Assembly: GCA_025965195.1 (NCBI GenBank)
Contig: JAOPXK010000051.1
Span: 1-60,331, forward strand
Direction of reading: 5' to 3'
DNA from: Marmoricola sp.
GTDB lineage: Bacteria > Actinomycetota > Actinomycetes > Propionibacteriales > Nocardioidaceae
DNA length: 60,331 nt
A program made the translations under genes and the position numbers. The notes under the pieces were generated by a model, which was given only the letters and a program-made list of their open reading frames with translations, searched no databases and was not told the DNA's origin. How positions within the stretch are numbered: the stretch's first letter is position 1; every line of letters starts with the position of its first letter. Shown here piece by piece: positions 51,392 through 60,276 of this stretch.

Positions 51392-52135
51392 ATGGATCGC
51401 AGGAAAGTTCTCCTGATTGTTGCCGCTGTCATCGCGGCCCTGGGGACGCTGCTCGTATTCCTCTACGTCCGTAGTGCTGACAACCGCGCTGACCAGCGCT
51501 ACCACGCCGTCAAGGTGCTGCGCGCGGTCAAGCAGATCGCGCCGGGTGAGACCGTTCAGGCTGCGGAGGCCGCCGGCAAGATCGAGCTCGGAGCCGTGAC
51601 CGAGGACCAGCTGCTTCCAAACGCACTGAGCAGCACGTCGGGGATTGCCGGGGAAGTCGCGCTGACGACCATCTACCCGGGCGAACAGATCATCACCAGC
51701 AAGTTCGGGGCGACTGCGACAGCCTCGAACGCGTTGACCATCCCGAAGGGGAAGCTCGCGATCTCGATCAACCTCACGGACCCGTCCCGGGTAGCCGGCT
51801 TCGTGAACCCGGGTGACAACGTGGCGATCTTCGTACAGGGCAGCGTGGGCGGCAACACCAACGCAGTCGGTCCGTTCTCGCGGATGCTGCTACCGAACAT
51901 CGAGGTCATCGGTGTCGGTACGACGACCGTCGTCTCCACGACGACGACCGACGCCACCGGTGCCTCGACCACGGAGCAGCTGCCCCGCACCCTGCTGACG
52001 ATCGCCGTTGACCAGAGCCAGGCCGAGAAGGTGCTGTTCGCGCAGGGCAATGGCGAGCTCGCCCTCGGCCTCCTGAACAAGGACTCGCTCGTCACGAAGG
52101 ATCCGGGCGCCACCGCCCAGAACCTGTTCAACTGA
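51392..52135 (+). CDS. cpaB: Flp pilus assembly protein CpaB/RcpC (SAF domain)
   Basis: A 247-residue membrane-anchored protein. One N-terminal helix (VLLIVAAVIAALGTLLVFLY) is followed by the SAF-like region VKVLRAVKQIAPGETVQAAE, TTIYPGEQIITSKF and AISINLTDPSRVAGFVNPGD, which is the CpaB signature (RVAGFVNPGDNV). It is believed to work in the outer part of the pilus channel or in stabilising the assembly. It opens the tad operon; the 244-bp upstream region 51148-51391 has no gene and no promoter that I could define with confidence. Confidence 0.85.
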   Translation: MDRRKVLLIVAAVIAALGTLLVFLYVRSADNRADQRYHAVKVLRAVKQIAPGETVQAAEAAGKIELGAVTEDQLLPNALSSTSGIAGEVALTTIYPGEQIITSKFGATATASNALTIPKGKLAISINLTDPSRVAGFVNPGDNVAIFVQGSVGGNTNAVGPFSRMLLPNIEVIGVGTTTVVSTTTTDATGASTTEQLPRTLLTIAVDQSQAEKVLFAQGNGELALGLLNKDSLVTKDPGATAQNLFN

Positions 52136-52172
52136 CCCGACCAGGCAGCGTGACGAAAGGGAAGGAACCTTC

Positions 52173-53351
52173 ATGCCAGTGCTCGTCGACAGTGATCCCA
52201 CCCGGGCAGCCAGCCTGATGGCCGCGCTGCCGTTGGGGACCCAGGTGGTCCCCGGGATCGAGCAGCTCGACAGCTGGATGGCGAAGAAGACCGACGAGTA
52301 CGTCGTCGTACTGGGGCCGGACGTCGAGCTCGAAGCGGCGACGATTCTCGCTGACCGGATGTCCTTCACCAGGCCGTCCACTGCACTTGTGCTGGTGCGC
52401 GAGAAGCTGAGTGCGGAAGTGTTCGCCAGCGCGATGCAGGCCGGAATCCGGTCGGTGGTCGCGGAGGCCGACACCGATGGCCTGGGCTTGGCAGTCGAGC
52501 GGGCGCGCCAGACGTGGGAAGCGATCAATGGGCCCTCGACGACCAGCAGCGCCAACCGCGGCAAGGTGATCACGATCTTCTCCCCCAAGGGCGGAGTCGG
52601 CAAGACGACGATGACCGTGAACCTGGCGCTGGCATTGGCGGCCGATGGCAAACGCGTCTGCGTCCTCGACCTCGACCTCGCCTTCGGCGATGTCGCGATC
52701 ACGCTTCAGCTGATCCCCGAGCACACCATCTCGGAGGCAGTCGAGGTCGAGGAACACCTCGACTTCAGCATGCTCGAGACGCTGCTGACCCATCACGAGG
52801 GATCGCTGTGGATCCTGGCGGCTCCCACCCAGCCCGACGCGAAGGACCGCATTCCGCCGTCCCTGGTCCGTCGGGTGATCCAGACGCTGCGATCCAACTT
52901 CGACTACCTCGTCATCGACACGTCGCCCAGCTTCGACGACCAGGTCCTCCAGGCGTTCGACGAGACCGATGAGTGCGTTCTCGTCGCAACACTCGACGTC
53001 CCAACGGTGAAGAACATGAAGATGGCCGTCGAGACGCTGGACATGCTCAACCTGGTCCGGGATCGCCGACACCTGGTGCTGAACCGCGCCGACGAAGAGG
53101 TCGGTCTCTCGGCCGCCAACGTCGAGAGCATTCTCAACATGCCCGTCGCGGAGACCATGCCGACAGCCGTCGCGGTTGCGAACGCGACGAACCACGGTCG
53201 TCCGATCATCCTGGCGAAGCCCGATCACCCGGTGAGCAAGGCTGTCCGCGCACTGGCCACTCGTCTCGCCGGGGACGCCGTTCCCGGTCGACCTCTCGCC
53301 AAGGGAGCCCCGGCCGCAAAGCGGGGATTCTTCGGCCGTAAGAAGAAGTAG
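52173..53351 (+). CDS. tadZ: Pilus assembly ATPase TadZ/CpaE
   Basis: A 392-residue protein: residues 1-120 are a receiver-like domain without obvious phospho-acceptor Asp geometry (EYVVVLGPDVELEAAT), and residues 130-360 are a MinD/ParA-type ATPase with deviant Walker A KGGVGKTT (139-146), VLDLDLAFGDVAI and VIDTSPSFDDQ. The C terminus is basic (AKRGFFGRKKK). TadZ places the pilus machine at its cellular site. GGAAGGA lies before ATG 52173. It is 37 bp after cpaB and 12 bp before tadA. Confidence 0.88.
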   Translation: MPVLVDSDPTRAASLMAALPLGTQVVPGIEQLDSWMAKKTDEYVVVLGPDVELEAATILADRMSFTRPSTALVLVREKLSAEVFASAMQAGIRSVVAEADTDGLGLAVERARQTWEAINGPSTTSSANRGKVITIFSPKGGVGKTTMTVNLALALAADGKRVCVLDLDLAFGDVAITLQLIPEHTISEAVEVEEHLDFSMLETLLTHHEGSLWILAAPTQPDAKDRIPPSLVRRVIQTLRSNFDYLVIDTSPSFDDQVLQAFDETDECVLVATLDVPTVKNMKMAVETLDMLNLVRDRRHLVLNRADEEVGLSAANVESILNMPVAETMPTAVAVANATNHGRPIILAKPDHPVSKAVRALATRLAGDAVPGRPLAKGAPAAKRGFFGRKKK

Positions 53352-53363
53352 CGAAGGCAGACC

Positions 53364-54773
53364 ATGAGTAGTCTCAGCGAGCGGCTGGCGGCGGCAAACA
53401 GTGGCCGACCAGCGAACGAGTCCGATGTCAGCTCGGACGAGTCGATCACGGGTGCTGCGAAGCACCGCATCAACGGGCCAAGCGCCAAACCCGCCAAGGG
53501 CCGTTTCGACGACCTGAAGGCCAACGTGCACAACGAGCTTCTCGTGCAGCTCGGACCCCAGCTCTACGACGCGAACCTCACGCACGCGGAGCTCGAGAGC
53601 AAGGTCCGCGCCGCACTCACTGATGTGATGGCGGCCAACGACCAGCCTCTGACGGCTGTCGACCGGCACCGGATCACGCAGGAGATCTCCGACGACATTC
53701 TGGGCTTCGGGCCGCTCGAGCCGTACCTCCGTGACGACGACGTCGCCGAAGTCATGGTCAACGGACCGTTCGACATCTACCTCGAGCGTCGAGGCAAGCT
53801 GGTCCGGGTCGACGGCAAGTTCAACGACGAAGCACACCTGCGGCGCACGATCGACAAGATCGTGTCTCGCATCGGCCGTCGCGTCGACGAGGCCTCCCCC
53901 ATGGTCGACGCCCGGCTCCCTGACGGCAGCCGGGTGAACGCGGTCGTACCCCCGCTGGCCATCGACGGCAGCTCGCTCACCATCCGGAAGTTCTCTGCAG
54001 ACCCGCTGACCGTGCGCAACCTGATCGAGTTCGGCACGATCTCACCGCGGACAGCAGACTTCCTCGAAGCCTGCGTGCGCGGCCGCCTCAACATCGTCGT
54101 ATCCGGCGGCACGGGTGCCGGAAAGACGACCACCCTCAACGTGCTCTCGTCGTTCATTCCGTCCGACGAGCGCATCGTGACCATCGAGGACGCCGCGGAG
54201 CTCCAGCTCAAGCAGGACCACGTCGTCCGGCTCGAGTCGCGGCCGTCCAACATCGAGGGCAAGGGCGCAGTGACTATCCGCGACCTGGTCCGCAACTCCT
54301 TGCGGATGCGCCCCGACCGCATCGTCGTCGGTGAGGTTCGTGACGCCTCTGCCCTCGACATGCTCCAGGCCATGAACACCGGCCACGACGGGTCGATCTG
54401 TACGGTCCACTCGAACGGGCCACGCGACACGCTGGCTCGTCTCGAGACGCTGGTGCTGATGGCCGGCATGGACCTCCCGATCCGGGCGATCCGCGAGCAG
54501 GTCGCCGCAGCGGTGGACCTGATCGTGCACCAGGCGCGCCTGAAGGACGGCACCCGCCACATCACCCACATCACCGAGGTAGAACGAATGGAGGGCGACG
54601 TCATCACGCTGCAAGACGTCTTCGTCTTCGACAACAGCGCCGGCTTCGACGCCGAAGGCAACAGCCTCGGCTCGTTGAAGGCGACGGGTCTGCGCCCGAA
54701 GTTCCTCGACAAGATGGCCCACAACAACGTGACCGTCGACCCGCGAGTGTTCGCGCCTGAGCAGCTCCGGTGA
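53364..54773 (+). CDS. tadA: Type II/IV secretion ATPase TadA/CpaF
   Basis: A 469-residue hexameric ATPase. Walker A is GGTGAGK at 248-254, the Asp box IVTIEDAAELQL comes next, Walker B is RPDRIVVGEVRD near 314-325 and the His box is GHDGSICTVHSNGP. N-terminal region has DILGFGPLEPYLRDDDVAEV, typical of CpaF. It powers pilin assembly at the inner face of the membrane. Its stop overlaps the GTG of the fused tadB gene. Confidence 0.93.
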   Translation: MSSLSERLAAANSGRPANESDVSSDESITGAAKHRINGPSAKPAKGRFDDLKANVHNELLVQLGPQLYDANLTHAELESKVRAALTDVMAANDQPLTAVDRHRITQEISDDILGFGPLEPYLRDDDVAEVMVNGPFDIYLERRGKLVRVDGKFNDEAHLRRTIDKIVSRIGRRVDEASPMVDARLPDGSRVNAVVPPLAIDGSSLTIRKFSADPLTVRNLIEFGTISPRTADFLEACVRGRLNIVVSGGTGAGKTTTLNVLSSFIPSDERIVTIEDAAELQLKQDHVVRLESRPSNIEGKGAVTIRDLVRNSLRMRPDRIVVGEVRDASALDMLQAMNTGHDGSICTVHSNGPRDTLARLETLVLMAGMDLPIRAIREQVAAAVDLIVHQARLKDGTRHITHITEVERMEGDVITLQDVFVFDNSAGFDAEGNSLGSLKATGLRPKFLDKMAHNNVTVDPRVFAPEQLR

Positions 54774-56704
54774 ACCGCTTCGCCAAACCGCTTGCAGCCT
54801 TGGCGCTGCTGCTACTCACCGGGCTCGTCACGGGTGCGATGGGCGGGTCGGCGTACGCCGCTGACCAGGCGAGCATCGACCACGTCGAAGCCGGATCGCA
54901 CCAGGTCAAGCTGCTCGTCTCCGTGCCGGGCACCGACACGGTGGACCTCTCCTCGGTCAAGGTGACGATCAACGGCACCGACGCCACCGCGACCGCTGAC
55001 AGCGCGGCGACTGCCAATGATGTGCAGCGCATCGCGGTGCTCGCGATCGACACCAGCCAGAGCATGGCCGGCACCCGGATCGCTGAGGCCAAGGCTGCCG
55101 CCAAGACATTCCTGGACAGCGTTCCGAACAACGTCGAGGTCGGGATCGTCACCTTCGACGACAGTGTGTCGGTGCGGCAGACGCCGAGCCTGGACCGTGC
55201 CGCATCGCAGAAGGTGCTCGACAACCTGACGCTCGCTCGCAACACCTCGCTCTACGGCGGCGTCATCGGCGCCATCGATGCCGCAACCACGGCCGGCAAG
55301 GGTCAGCGTCAGATCGTCATCCTGTCCGACGGCAAGGACACCACGCAGACCTCGTTGTCGAGCGTGCTCGCCAGGATCGCCCAGTCCCAGGTCAAGGTCG
55401 ATGCGATCGCGCTCGGCCAGACCGGCGACGACACCACTCCCCTTCAGCAGATGGCCGATGCGGGCAGCGGTGCCCTGATCAGTGCCGCTGACTCAGGAGC
55501 CCTGACCAAGGCATTCACGGGTGAGGCGGACCTGCTGGCCCGCCAGGTGCTCGTGACCGCCACCCTCCCGGCTTCCCAGGATCCGGGCGATGCCAACATC
55601 AACGTCTCACTCGACGCGGGCGGTCAGACCTACTCGGACTCGGCATTTGCCACGGTGCGGACCAAACCCAGTGGGTCGGCCGCCAACACCGCGCCCGTGC
55701 CCGTCGCCAAGTCGAAGTACTCGATCCCCCGGGCGGTCGTCCTCGCCGTGGTCGCCGCGATCGGCATCGGGCTCGTCGGGCTGGTCTTCCTGATCTCGCT
55801 GACAGGCCCGAGCCAGTCGAAGCCGGCGAGCATCGAGGAGCAGATCCAGGCCTACGGCACCCACGGCGTACGTCCGAAGCAAGCGAAGTCCGAAGCCGGC
55901 TCGCCGATCGACCAGGCACGGGTCGCCGCGGAACAGGTGCTCGCGAACAACAAGTCTCTCGAAGCACGGATCTCCAGCCGACTCGAGGCAGCGGGCATGG
56001 CTCTCAAACCAGCGGAGTGGATCCTGGTCCACGCCGCCATCGCCATCGGCCTCGGCCTGCTCGGGCTGCTCCTCGGAGGAGGCAGCGGTCTCTACCTGCT
56101 GCTGTTCCTCGTCCTCGGCGCGGTCGGACCCTGGATCTACCTCGGCACGAAGCGGTCCAAACGTCTCAAGGCATTCGACGCGGGACTGGCGGACACCTTG
56201 CAGCTGATGTCCGGAAGCCTCTCCGCGGGCCTGTCGCTCGCCCAGTCGATCGACACGATCGTGCGGGAGGGCTCCGAGCCGATCACTTCGGAGTTCAAAC
56301 GGGTCATCGTGGAGACTCGGCTCGGCGTGCCCATCGAGGACGCGCTCGAGGGCGTCAGCCAACGGATGAACAGCAAGGACTTCGAGTGGGTGGTGATGGC
56401 GATCCGGATCCAGCGTGAGGTCGGCGGAAACCTGGCCGAGCTGCTGCTGACCGTCGCCGGAACCCTGCGCGAGCGCGAGTACCTCCGACGCCACGTCTCG
56501 GCTCTCTCGGCTGAGGGTCGCCTCTCCTGCTATGTGCTCGGCGGGCTGCCTCCGGTCTTCCTCCTCTACCTGACGTTGACCAAGGGCTCCTACGTGCACC
56601 CGCTCTACACCACCCCGATCGGCCTGGTGATGTGTGGCGCGATGGTCGTCCTGCTCACCGTCGGCATCTTCTGGATGAGCAAGGTTTCGAAGGTGGACAT
56701 CTGA
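54770..56704 (+). CDS. tadB: TadB-type platform protein fused to an external von Willebrand A domain
   Basis: A 644-residue fusion. Residues 1-31 form a signal peptide (LALLLLTGLVTGAMGGSAYA). Residues about 85-260 are a vWA domain with an intact MIDAS start DTSQS (94-98), T and D positions in NTSLYGG and VILSDGKDTT. A transmembrane helix follows at about 320-345. Residues about 400-644 are the TadB platform: two helices, then the T2SSF domain (DTLQLMSGSLSAGLSLAQSI) and two C-terminal helices. Free-standing TadB proteins are about 300 residues, so the external vWA is an addition. It starts with GTGA in tadA and ends in TGATG with tadC. Confidence 0.9.
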   Translation: MNRFAKPLAALALLLLTGLVTGAMGGSAYAADQASIDHVEAGSHQVKLLVSVPGTDTVDLSSVKVTINGTDATATADSAATANDVQRIAVLAIDTSQSMAGTRIAEAKAAAKTFLDSVPNNVEVGIVTFDDSVSVRQTPSLDRAASQKVLDNLTLARNTSLYGGVIGAIDAATTAGKGQRQIVILSDGKDTTQTSLSSVLARIAQSQVKVDAIALGQTGDDTTPLQQMADAGSGALISAADSGALTKAFTGEADLLARQVLVTATLPASQDPGDANINVSLDAGGQTYSDSAFATVRTKPSGSAANTAPVPVAKSKYSIPRAVVLAVVAAIGIGLVGLVFLISLTGPSQSKPASIEEQIQAYGTHGVRPKQAKSEAGSPIDQARVAAEQVLANNKSLEARISSRLEAAGMALKPAEWILVHAAIAIGLGLLGLLLGGGSGLYLLLFLVLGAVGPWIYLGTKRSKRLKAFDAGLADTLQLMSGSLSAGLSLAQSIDTIVREGSEPITSEFKRVIVETRLGVPIEDALEGVSQRMNSKDFEWVVMAIRIQREVGGNLAELLLTVAGTLREREYLRRHVSALSAEGRLSCYVLGGLPPVFLLYLTLTKGSYVHPLYTTPIGLVMCGAMVVLLTVGIFWMSKVSKVDI

Positions 56705-57645
56705 TGACCGGTCTGCTGATCCTCGGAGTCCTTTGCGTCTTCGCGGCGTTGTTCCTGATCTTCGGCGCGTTCGGCGGGTTCGGCCGAGAACGCGCTGGCG
56801 TCAACCGGTCACTTGCCGTGCTCAACGCCCTCACCGGCGCGCCCAAGGAGATGACGGACGAGCTCGAGGCGCCGTTCGCCGATCGGGTCCTGTTCCCCCT
56901 GCTCTCCCGCGCACAGGGCCTCGGCCGCAGGATGACTCCTGCCGATGCCAACGACCGACTTCGCGAGAAGCTCGACCTCGCCGGCAACCCGCCGGGCTGG
57001 ACCGTTGACCGGATCAGCGCCGGAAAGGTGATCGGCTTCGTCGCGATGCTGCTGCTGTCGCTGCTGTTCTCGGCGATCCTGGGGTTCAGCCTGCTGCCGA
57101 CCCTCGGCTTCGTGGTGATCGCATCCCTGGCCGGCTACATGGCGCCGAACCTCTACCTCTACCAGCGCGCCTACGACCGCGCGGCCGTGATGCAGCGGAG
57201 CCTCCCGGACGCCATCGACCTGCTGACGATCTCGGTCGAATCCGGCCTTGGCTTCGACGCCGCCGTCGCGCAGGTCGCCCGGAACACCGATGGTCCCCTT
57301 TCCGAGGAGTTCGCCAGGATGCTGCAGGAGATGCAGATCGGTCGCGGGCGCTCAGACGCGCTGCGCTCCCTCGCCGAACGGACCAACCTGCCGGACCTGC
57401 GTTCGTTCGTCAGCGCAATGGTGCAGGCCGATGCGTTCGGCATTCCGGTTGGCCAGGTCCTGCGCGTCCAGTCATCGGAGATCCGGCTGAAGAAGCGCCA
57501 GTGGGCGGAGGAGCAAGCACAGAAGGTCCCGATCAAGATCCTGATCCCGCTGATCTTCACGATCCTGCCCTGCCTGTTCCTCGCAGTCCTCGGCCCGGCA
57601 GCAATCAGCATCATGGACAACTTCTCCGGCACCGTCGCCAAGTGA
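56704..57645 (+). CDS. tadC: Pilus platform protein TadC
   Basis: A 313-residue membrane protein: N-terminal helix (LLILGVLCVFAALFLIFGAF), a soluble stretch, paired helices (VIGFVAMLLLSLLFSAILGF region), then the T2SSF domain (LPDAIDLLTISVESGLGFDA and LPDLRSFVSAMVQADAFGIP) and a C-terminal helix. It pairs with TadB to form the inner-membrane platform for pilus assembly. ATG 56704 shares one base with the tadB stop. The kinase gene begins 2 bp after its stop. Confidence 0.9.
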   Translation: MTGLLILGVLCVFAALFLIFGAFGGFGRERAGVNRSLAVLNALTGAPKEMTDELEAPFADRVLFPLLSRAQGLGRRMTPADANDRLREKLDLAGNPPGWTVDRISAGKVIGFVAMLLLSLLFSAILGFSLLPTLGFVVIASLAGYMAPNLYLYQRAYDRAAVMQRSLPDAIDLLTISVESGLGFDAAVAQVARNTDGPLSEEFARMLQEMQIGRGRSDALRSLAERTNLPDLRSFVSAMVQADAFGIPVGQVLRVQSSEIRLKKRQWAEEQAQKVPIKILIPLIFTILPCLFLAVLGPAAISIMDNFSGTVAK

Positions 57646-57646
57646 C

Positions 57647-59158
57647 ATGACCGACGTCGGCCGGGTAGCGCTCGCAGCCCGGGTCTTCACATTGGCTGCT
57701 CTGGGCTCGATCACCGTTGTCAGCAACGACAGCCTGTACGGGCTGATGTTCATCGTTCTCGTGGCGATCGCGATGGAGGTGTTGTCGCTCACGCATCGGC
57801 TACCGGAGTCGTGGATCGCAGTGGCCGAGGGCAGCATCACCGCGATCGTCGCGGTCGCAGCCTTCCCCAACAACGACCCGGTGATGCCCTACCTCGCCAT
57901 CCCGGCGATGCTCGGCGGGCTCTCTGCCGGATCAAAAGGGCTGATCCGGGTGATGCTCGGCGAGGCCGTCTCGATCGCGATCGCGTGGTGGGTCATCGTC
58001 GGTCACTACGACGCCCACATGCTCGGCAACTCGATCACCTGGTTTGCGACCGGCATCGGACTGGGGATCCTGGGCCGATCGGTGCGATCCAGTATCGGCA
58101 CGACGACGGACGCGTCGTACCGCAGTGCCCTGGATCTACTGAAACAGCTGCGGTCGCTCTCCACGAAGCTCACATCGGGGCTCGACCCTGTCAGCCTCGC
58201 GGACCGCATGATGGCTCAGGTTGCAGAAGACCTACCCGTGGAACAGTCGGCGATCTTCCTGCGCAGCGAGGGCGGCATCATTTCGCCGCTGCGATACTCC
58301 GACGGCGCCTCACCCGAGCGGTTCAAGGGCGTCGAGACCTGGATCGACGCGTGCTGGGAAGCCGCCGAGCCGCAACTTCTCGGCAACCTGCTCGCCGTAC
58401 CCCTCCAGGCCGACTCACAGGTCATCGCGGTACTGGCGATGGTGTGCGGTCAAAACCTGGATCCCTACATCCTGGACGACTTCCGGATCTCGCTGAAGAC
58501 CCAGGCACTGAGGCTCTACACCGCCATCCTGTTCGACGACGTGCGTCACACCGCGACCAGCGAAGAGCGCCAACGGCTGGCACGCGAAGTCCACGACGGA
58601 GTCGCGCAGGACGTTGCCTCGCTCGGCTATCTCGTCGACAACCTCGTCGCAGAGGCCGAGGACGAGCAGCAGTCCTCCCAGCTCCACGTGCTGCGCGACG
58701 AGGTCACCCGGGTCGTCGGTGAGCTGCGGCACTCGGTCTTCGACCTGCGCAACGAGGTGGGCGCCGGACAAGGGCTGGGACAGAGCCTGTCGTCGTTCGC
58801 ACGACACGTCGGTTCGCACTCCGACCTGACGGTGCACATGAGGCTCGACGAGTCCGCCTCCCGCCTCCGCCCAGAGGTCGAGAGCGAACTCCTGCGTATC
58901 GCGCAGGAAGCGATGAACAACGCGCGCAAGCACTCAAAGGGAGAGAACCTCTGGGTGAGCTGCACGGTCCGACCGCCGCATGCCGAGATCGAGGTACTGG
59001 ACGACGGCCTCGGGATGCAGGAGGCTCGACCCGACTCGCACGGTATGCGGATCATGCGCGAGCGAGCCGAACGCATCGGGGCCGACCTGGACGTACAAAC
59101 GCCTGCTTTCGAGAACCGCGGCACCCGGCTGCGGGTTCGGGTGGGTGAGAGCTCTTGA
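57647..59158 (+). CDS. Sensor histidine kinase with GAF domain (HisKA_3), in the tad operon
   Basis: A 503-residue kinase. About five helices occupy residues 10-150, a GAF-like domain spans about 170-300 (LADRMMAQVAEDLPVEQSAI, LLAVPLQADSQVIAVLAM), the phospho-His is H316 in AREVHDGVAQDVASLG, and the HATPase has EAMNNARKHSKGEN and LDDGLGM. It begins 2 bp after tadC, so expression is tied to the pilus genes. With the regulator after it, it likely controls pilus production or responds to surface state. Confidence 0.85.
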   Translation: MTDVGRVALAARVFTLAALGSITVVSNDSLYGLMFIVLVAIAMEVLSLTHRLPESWIAVAEGSITAIVAVAAFPNNDPVMPYLAIPAMLGGLSAGSKGLIRVMLGEAVSIAIAWWVIVGHYDAHMLGNSITWFATGIGLGILGRSVRSSIGTTTDASYRSALDLLKQLRSLSTKLTSGLDPVSLADRMMAQVAEDLPVEQSAIFLRSEGGIISPLRYSDGASPERFKGVETWIDACWEAAEPQLLGNLLAVPLQADSQVIAVLAMVCGQNLDPYILDDFRISLKTQALRLYTAILFDDVRHTATSEERQRLAREVHDGVAQDVASLGYLVDNLVAEAEDEQQSSQLHVLRDEVTRVVGELRHSVFDLRNEVGAGQGLGQSLSSFARHVGSHSDLTVHMRLDESASRLRPEVESELLRIAQEAMNNARKHSKGENLWVSCTVRPPHAEIEVLDDGLGMQEARPDSHGMRIMRERAERIGADLDVQTPAFENRGTRLRVRVGESS

Positions 59159-59201
59159 GTGACATCAGATTCGGAAGATTCACTATTGGAGGGATTGCAC
59201 G

Positions 59202-59840
59202 ATGACCACGGTGCTGTTGATCGATGACCACGAACTGATCCGCGCCGGCCTGGCTGGCGCGTTCGCACGTGCCGAAGGCTTCACGGTGGTCGGGCAGGCC
59301 GGAACCGTGGCCGGAGGGCTCGAGGCTGCCCGCACGCTCAAGCCCGAGGTCGTCGTCAGCGACGTGCTCCTGCCCGACGGGTCGGGCTTCGACATCGTCC
59401 GGGCCTTGCGGAGCGAACGCAAGGACGTCGGTCTGATCGTGCTCACGATGTACGCCGGCGATGAGCAGATCTTCACCGCCATGGATGCCGGAGCATCGGC
59501 CTTCGTCGGCAAGGACGCCCCGAGCACGGAGGTTGTTGCAGCAGCACGGCATGCGGCCGTGAGCCCGCTCAGCTTCACCTGTGCCGGACTCACCCAGGCA
59601 ATGATGCGCCGGATGACCTCGGGCGCACCCCGGTTGTCCGACCGGGAACGCCAGATCCTCGACCTCCTCGCGGAGGGCCTGGGGGTGACCGCGATCGCCG
59701 GCAAGCTCTACGTCAGCGAATCGACCGCCAAGACCCATATCGCCAAGATCTACGACAAGCTCGGCGCGGCCAACCGGGCGCAGGCTCTGGTCGCGGCGAT
59801 GAAGCTTGGTCTGATCGCCGCGGTGCAGCCACCAAGGTAG
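59202..59840 (+). CDS. NarL/LuxR-family response regulator, in the tad operon
   Basis: A 212-residue regulator with D8-D9 and phospho-acceptor D54 (VVVSDVLLPDGSGF) in the receiver and a LuxR HTH (LSDRERQILDLLAEGLGVTA, SESTAKTHIAKIYDKLGAAN). GGAGG lies before ATG 59202. It follows the kinase by 43 bp and precedes the pilin gene by 152 bp; the pilin is its most obvious target. A short hairpin (TAGTCC-GAAA-GGACTA, 59838-59853) overlaps its stop codon. Confidence 0.88.
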   Translation: MTTVLLIDDHELIRAGLAGAFARAEGFTVVGQAGTVAGGLEAARTLKPEVVVSDVLLPDGSGFDIVRALRSERKDVGLIVLTMYAGDEQIFTAMDAGASAFVGKDAPSTEVVAAARHAAVSPLSFTCAGLTQAMMRRMTSGAPRLSDRERQILDLLAEGLGVTAIAGKLYVSESTAKTHIAKIYDKLGAANRAQALVAAMKLGLIAAVQPPR

Positions 59841-59992
59841 TCCGAAAGGACTATCCCGAAGTGGCCCACCGAGCCGCTGATATCCAGCCATCTGCCCGAT
59901 GTCGGGGTGCCTCCGCTGCTGCGAGAGTTGTCTTTGCCGGGCCGTAGAGCGCGCGGTCCGCAACAAGCCAAGTTCTAGAGGGAGAACACAAC

Positions 59993-60184
59993 ATGATGCA
60001 GTTCATTCGGAACATCACCGCCCGACGTAACGAAGACGGCGCGTCCGCCGTTGAGTACGGCCTGCTCGTCGCCGGCATCGCCGCCGTCGTCGTTCTGGTC
60101 GTCTTCGCACTCGGAGGCGTCATCAAGAACGCCTTCTCGAGCACCTGCTCCGCGGTGGCGAACAGCGCACCCAGCTCCTGCTGA
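59993..60184 (+). CDS. flp: Flp/Fap-type pilin precursor
   Basis: A 63-residue prepilin. After a 16-residue basic leader (ITARRNEDG) the processing site is G16-A17 with Glu at +5 and Tyr at +6 (ASAVEYGLL), followed by the hydrophobic helix AGIAAVVVLVVFALGGVI. The C terminus has two Cys (SSTCSAVANSAPSSC) that could form a disulfide. It is the major subunit that TadA/B/C assemble after cleavage by a prepilin peptidase, which is not in the window. GAGGGAG precedes ATG. A perfect terminator hairpin follows its stop by about 50 bp. Confidence 0.93.
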   Translation: MMQFIRNITARRNEDGASAVEYGLLVAGIAAVVVLVVFALGGVIKNAFSSTCSAVANSAPSSC

Positions 60185-60232
60185 TCCGGAGCGAGGTCGC
60201 AACGCGGCCAACCGACCAACACCCAGTCACCT

Positions 60233-60276
60233 GAAGTGGCCGCGAACCCCATGGGGTTCGCGGCCACTTCGGTTTT
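60233..60276 (+). terminator. Strong intrinsic terminator after the Flp gene
   Basis: Bases 60233-60270 form a perfect 38-bp palindrome starting GAAGTGGCCGCGAACCCC; it can fold as a stem of about 17 bp with a small loop and is followed by GGTTTTG. It closes the pilus locus. Confidence 0.88.
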
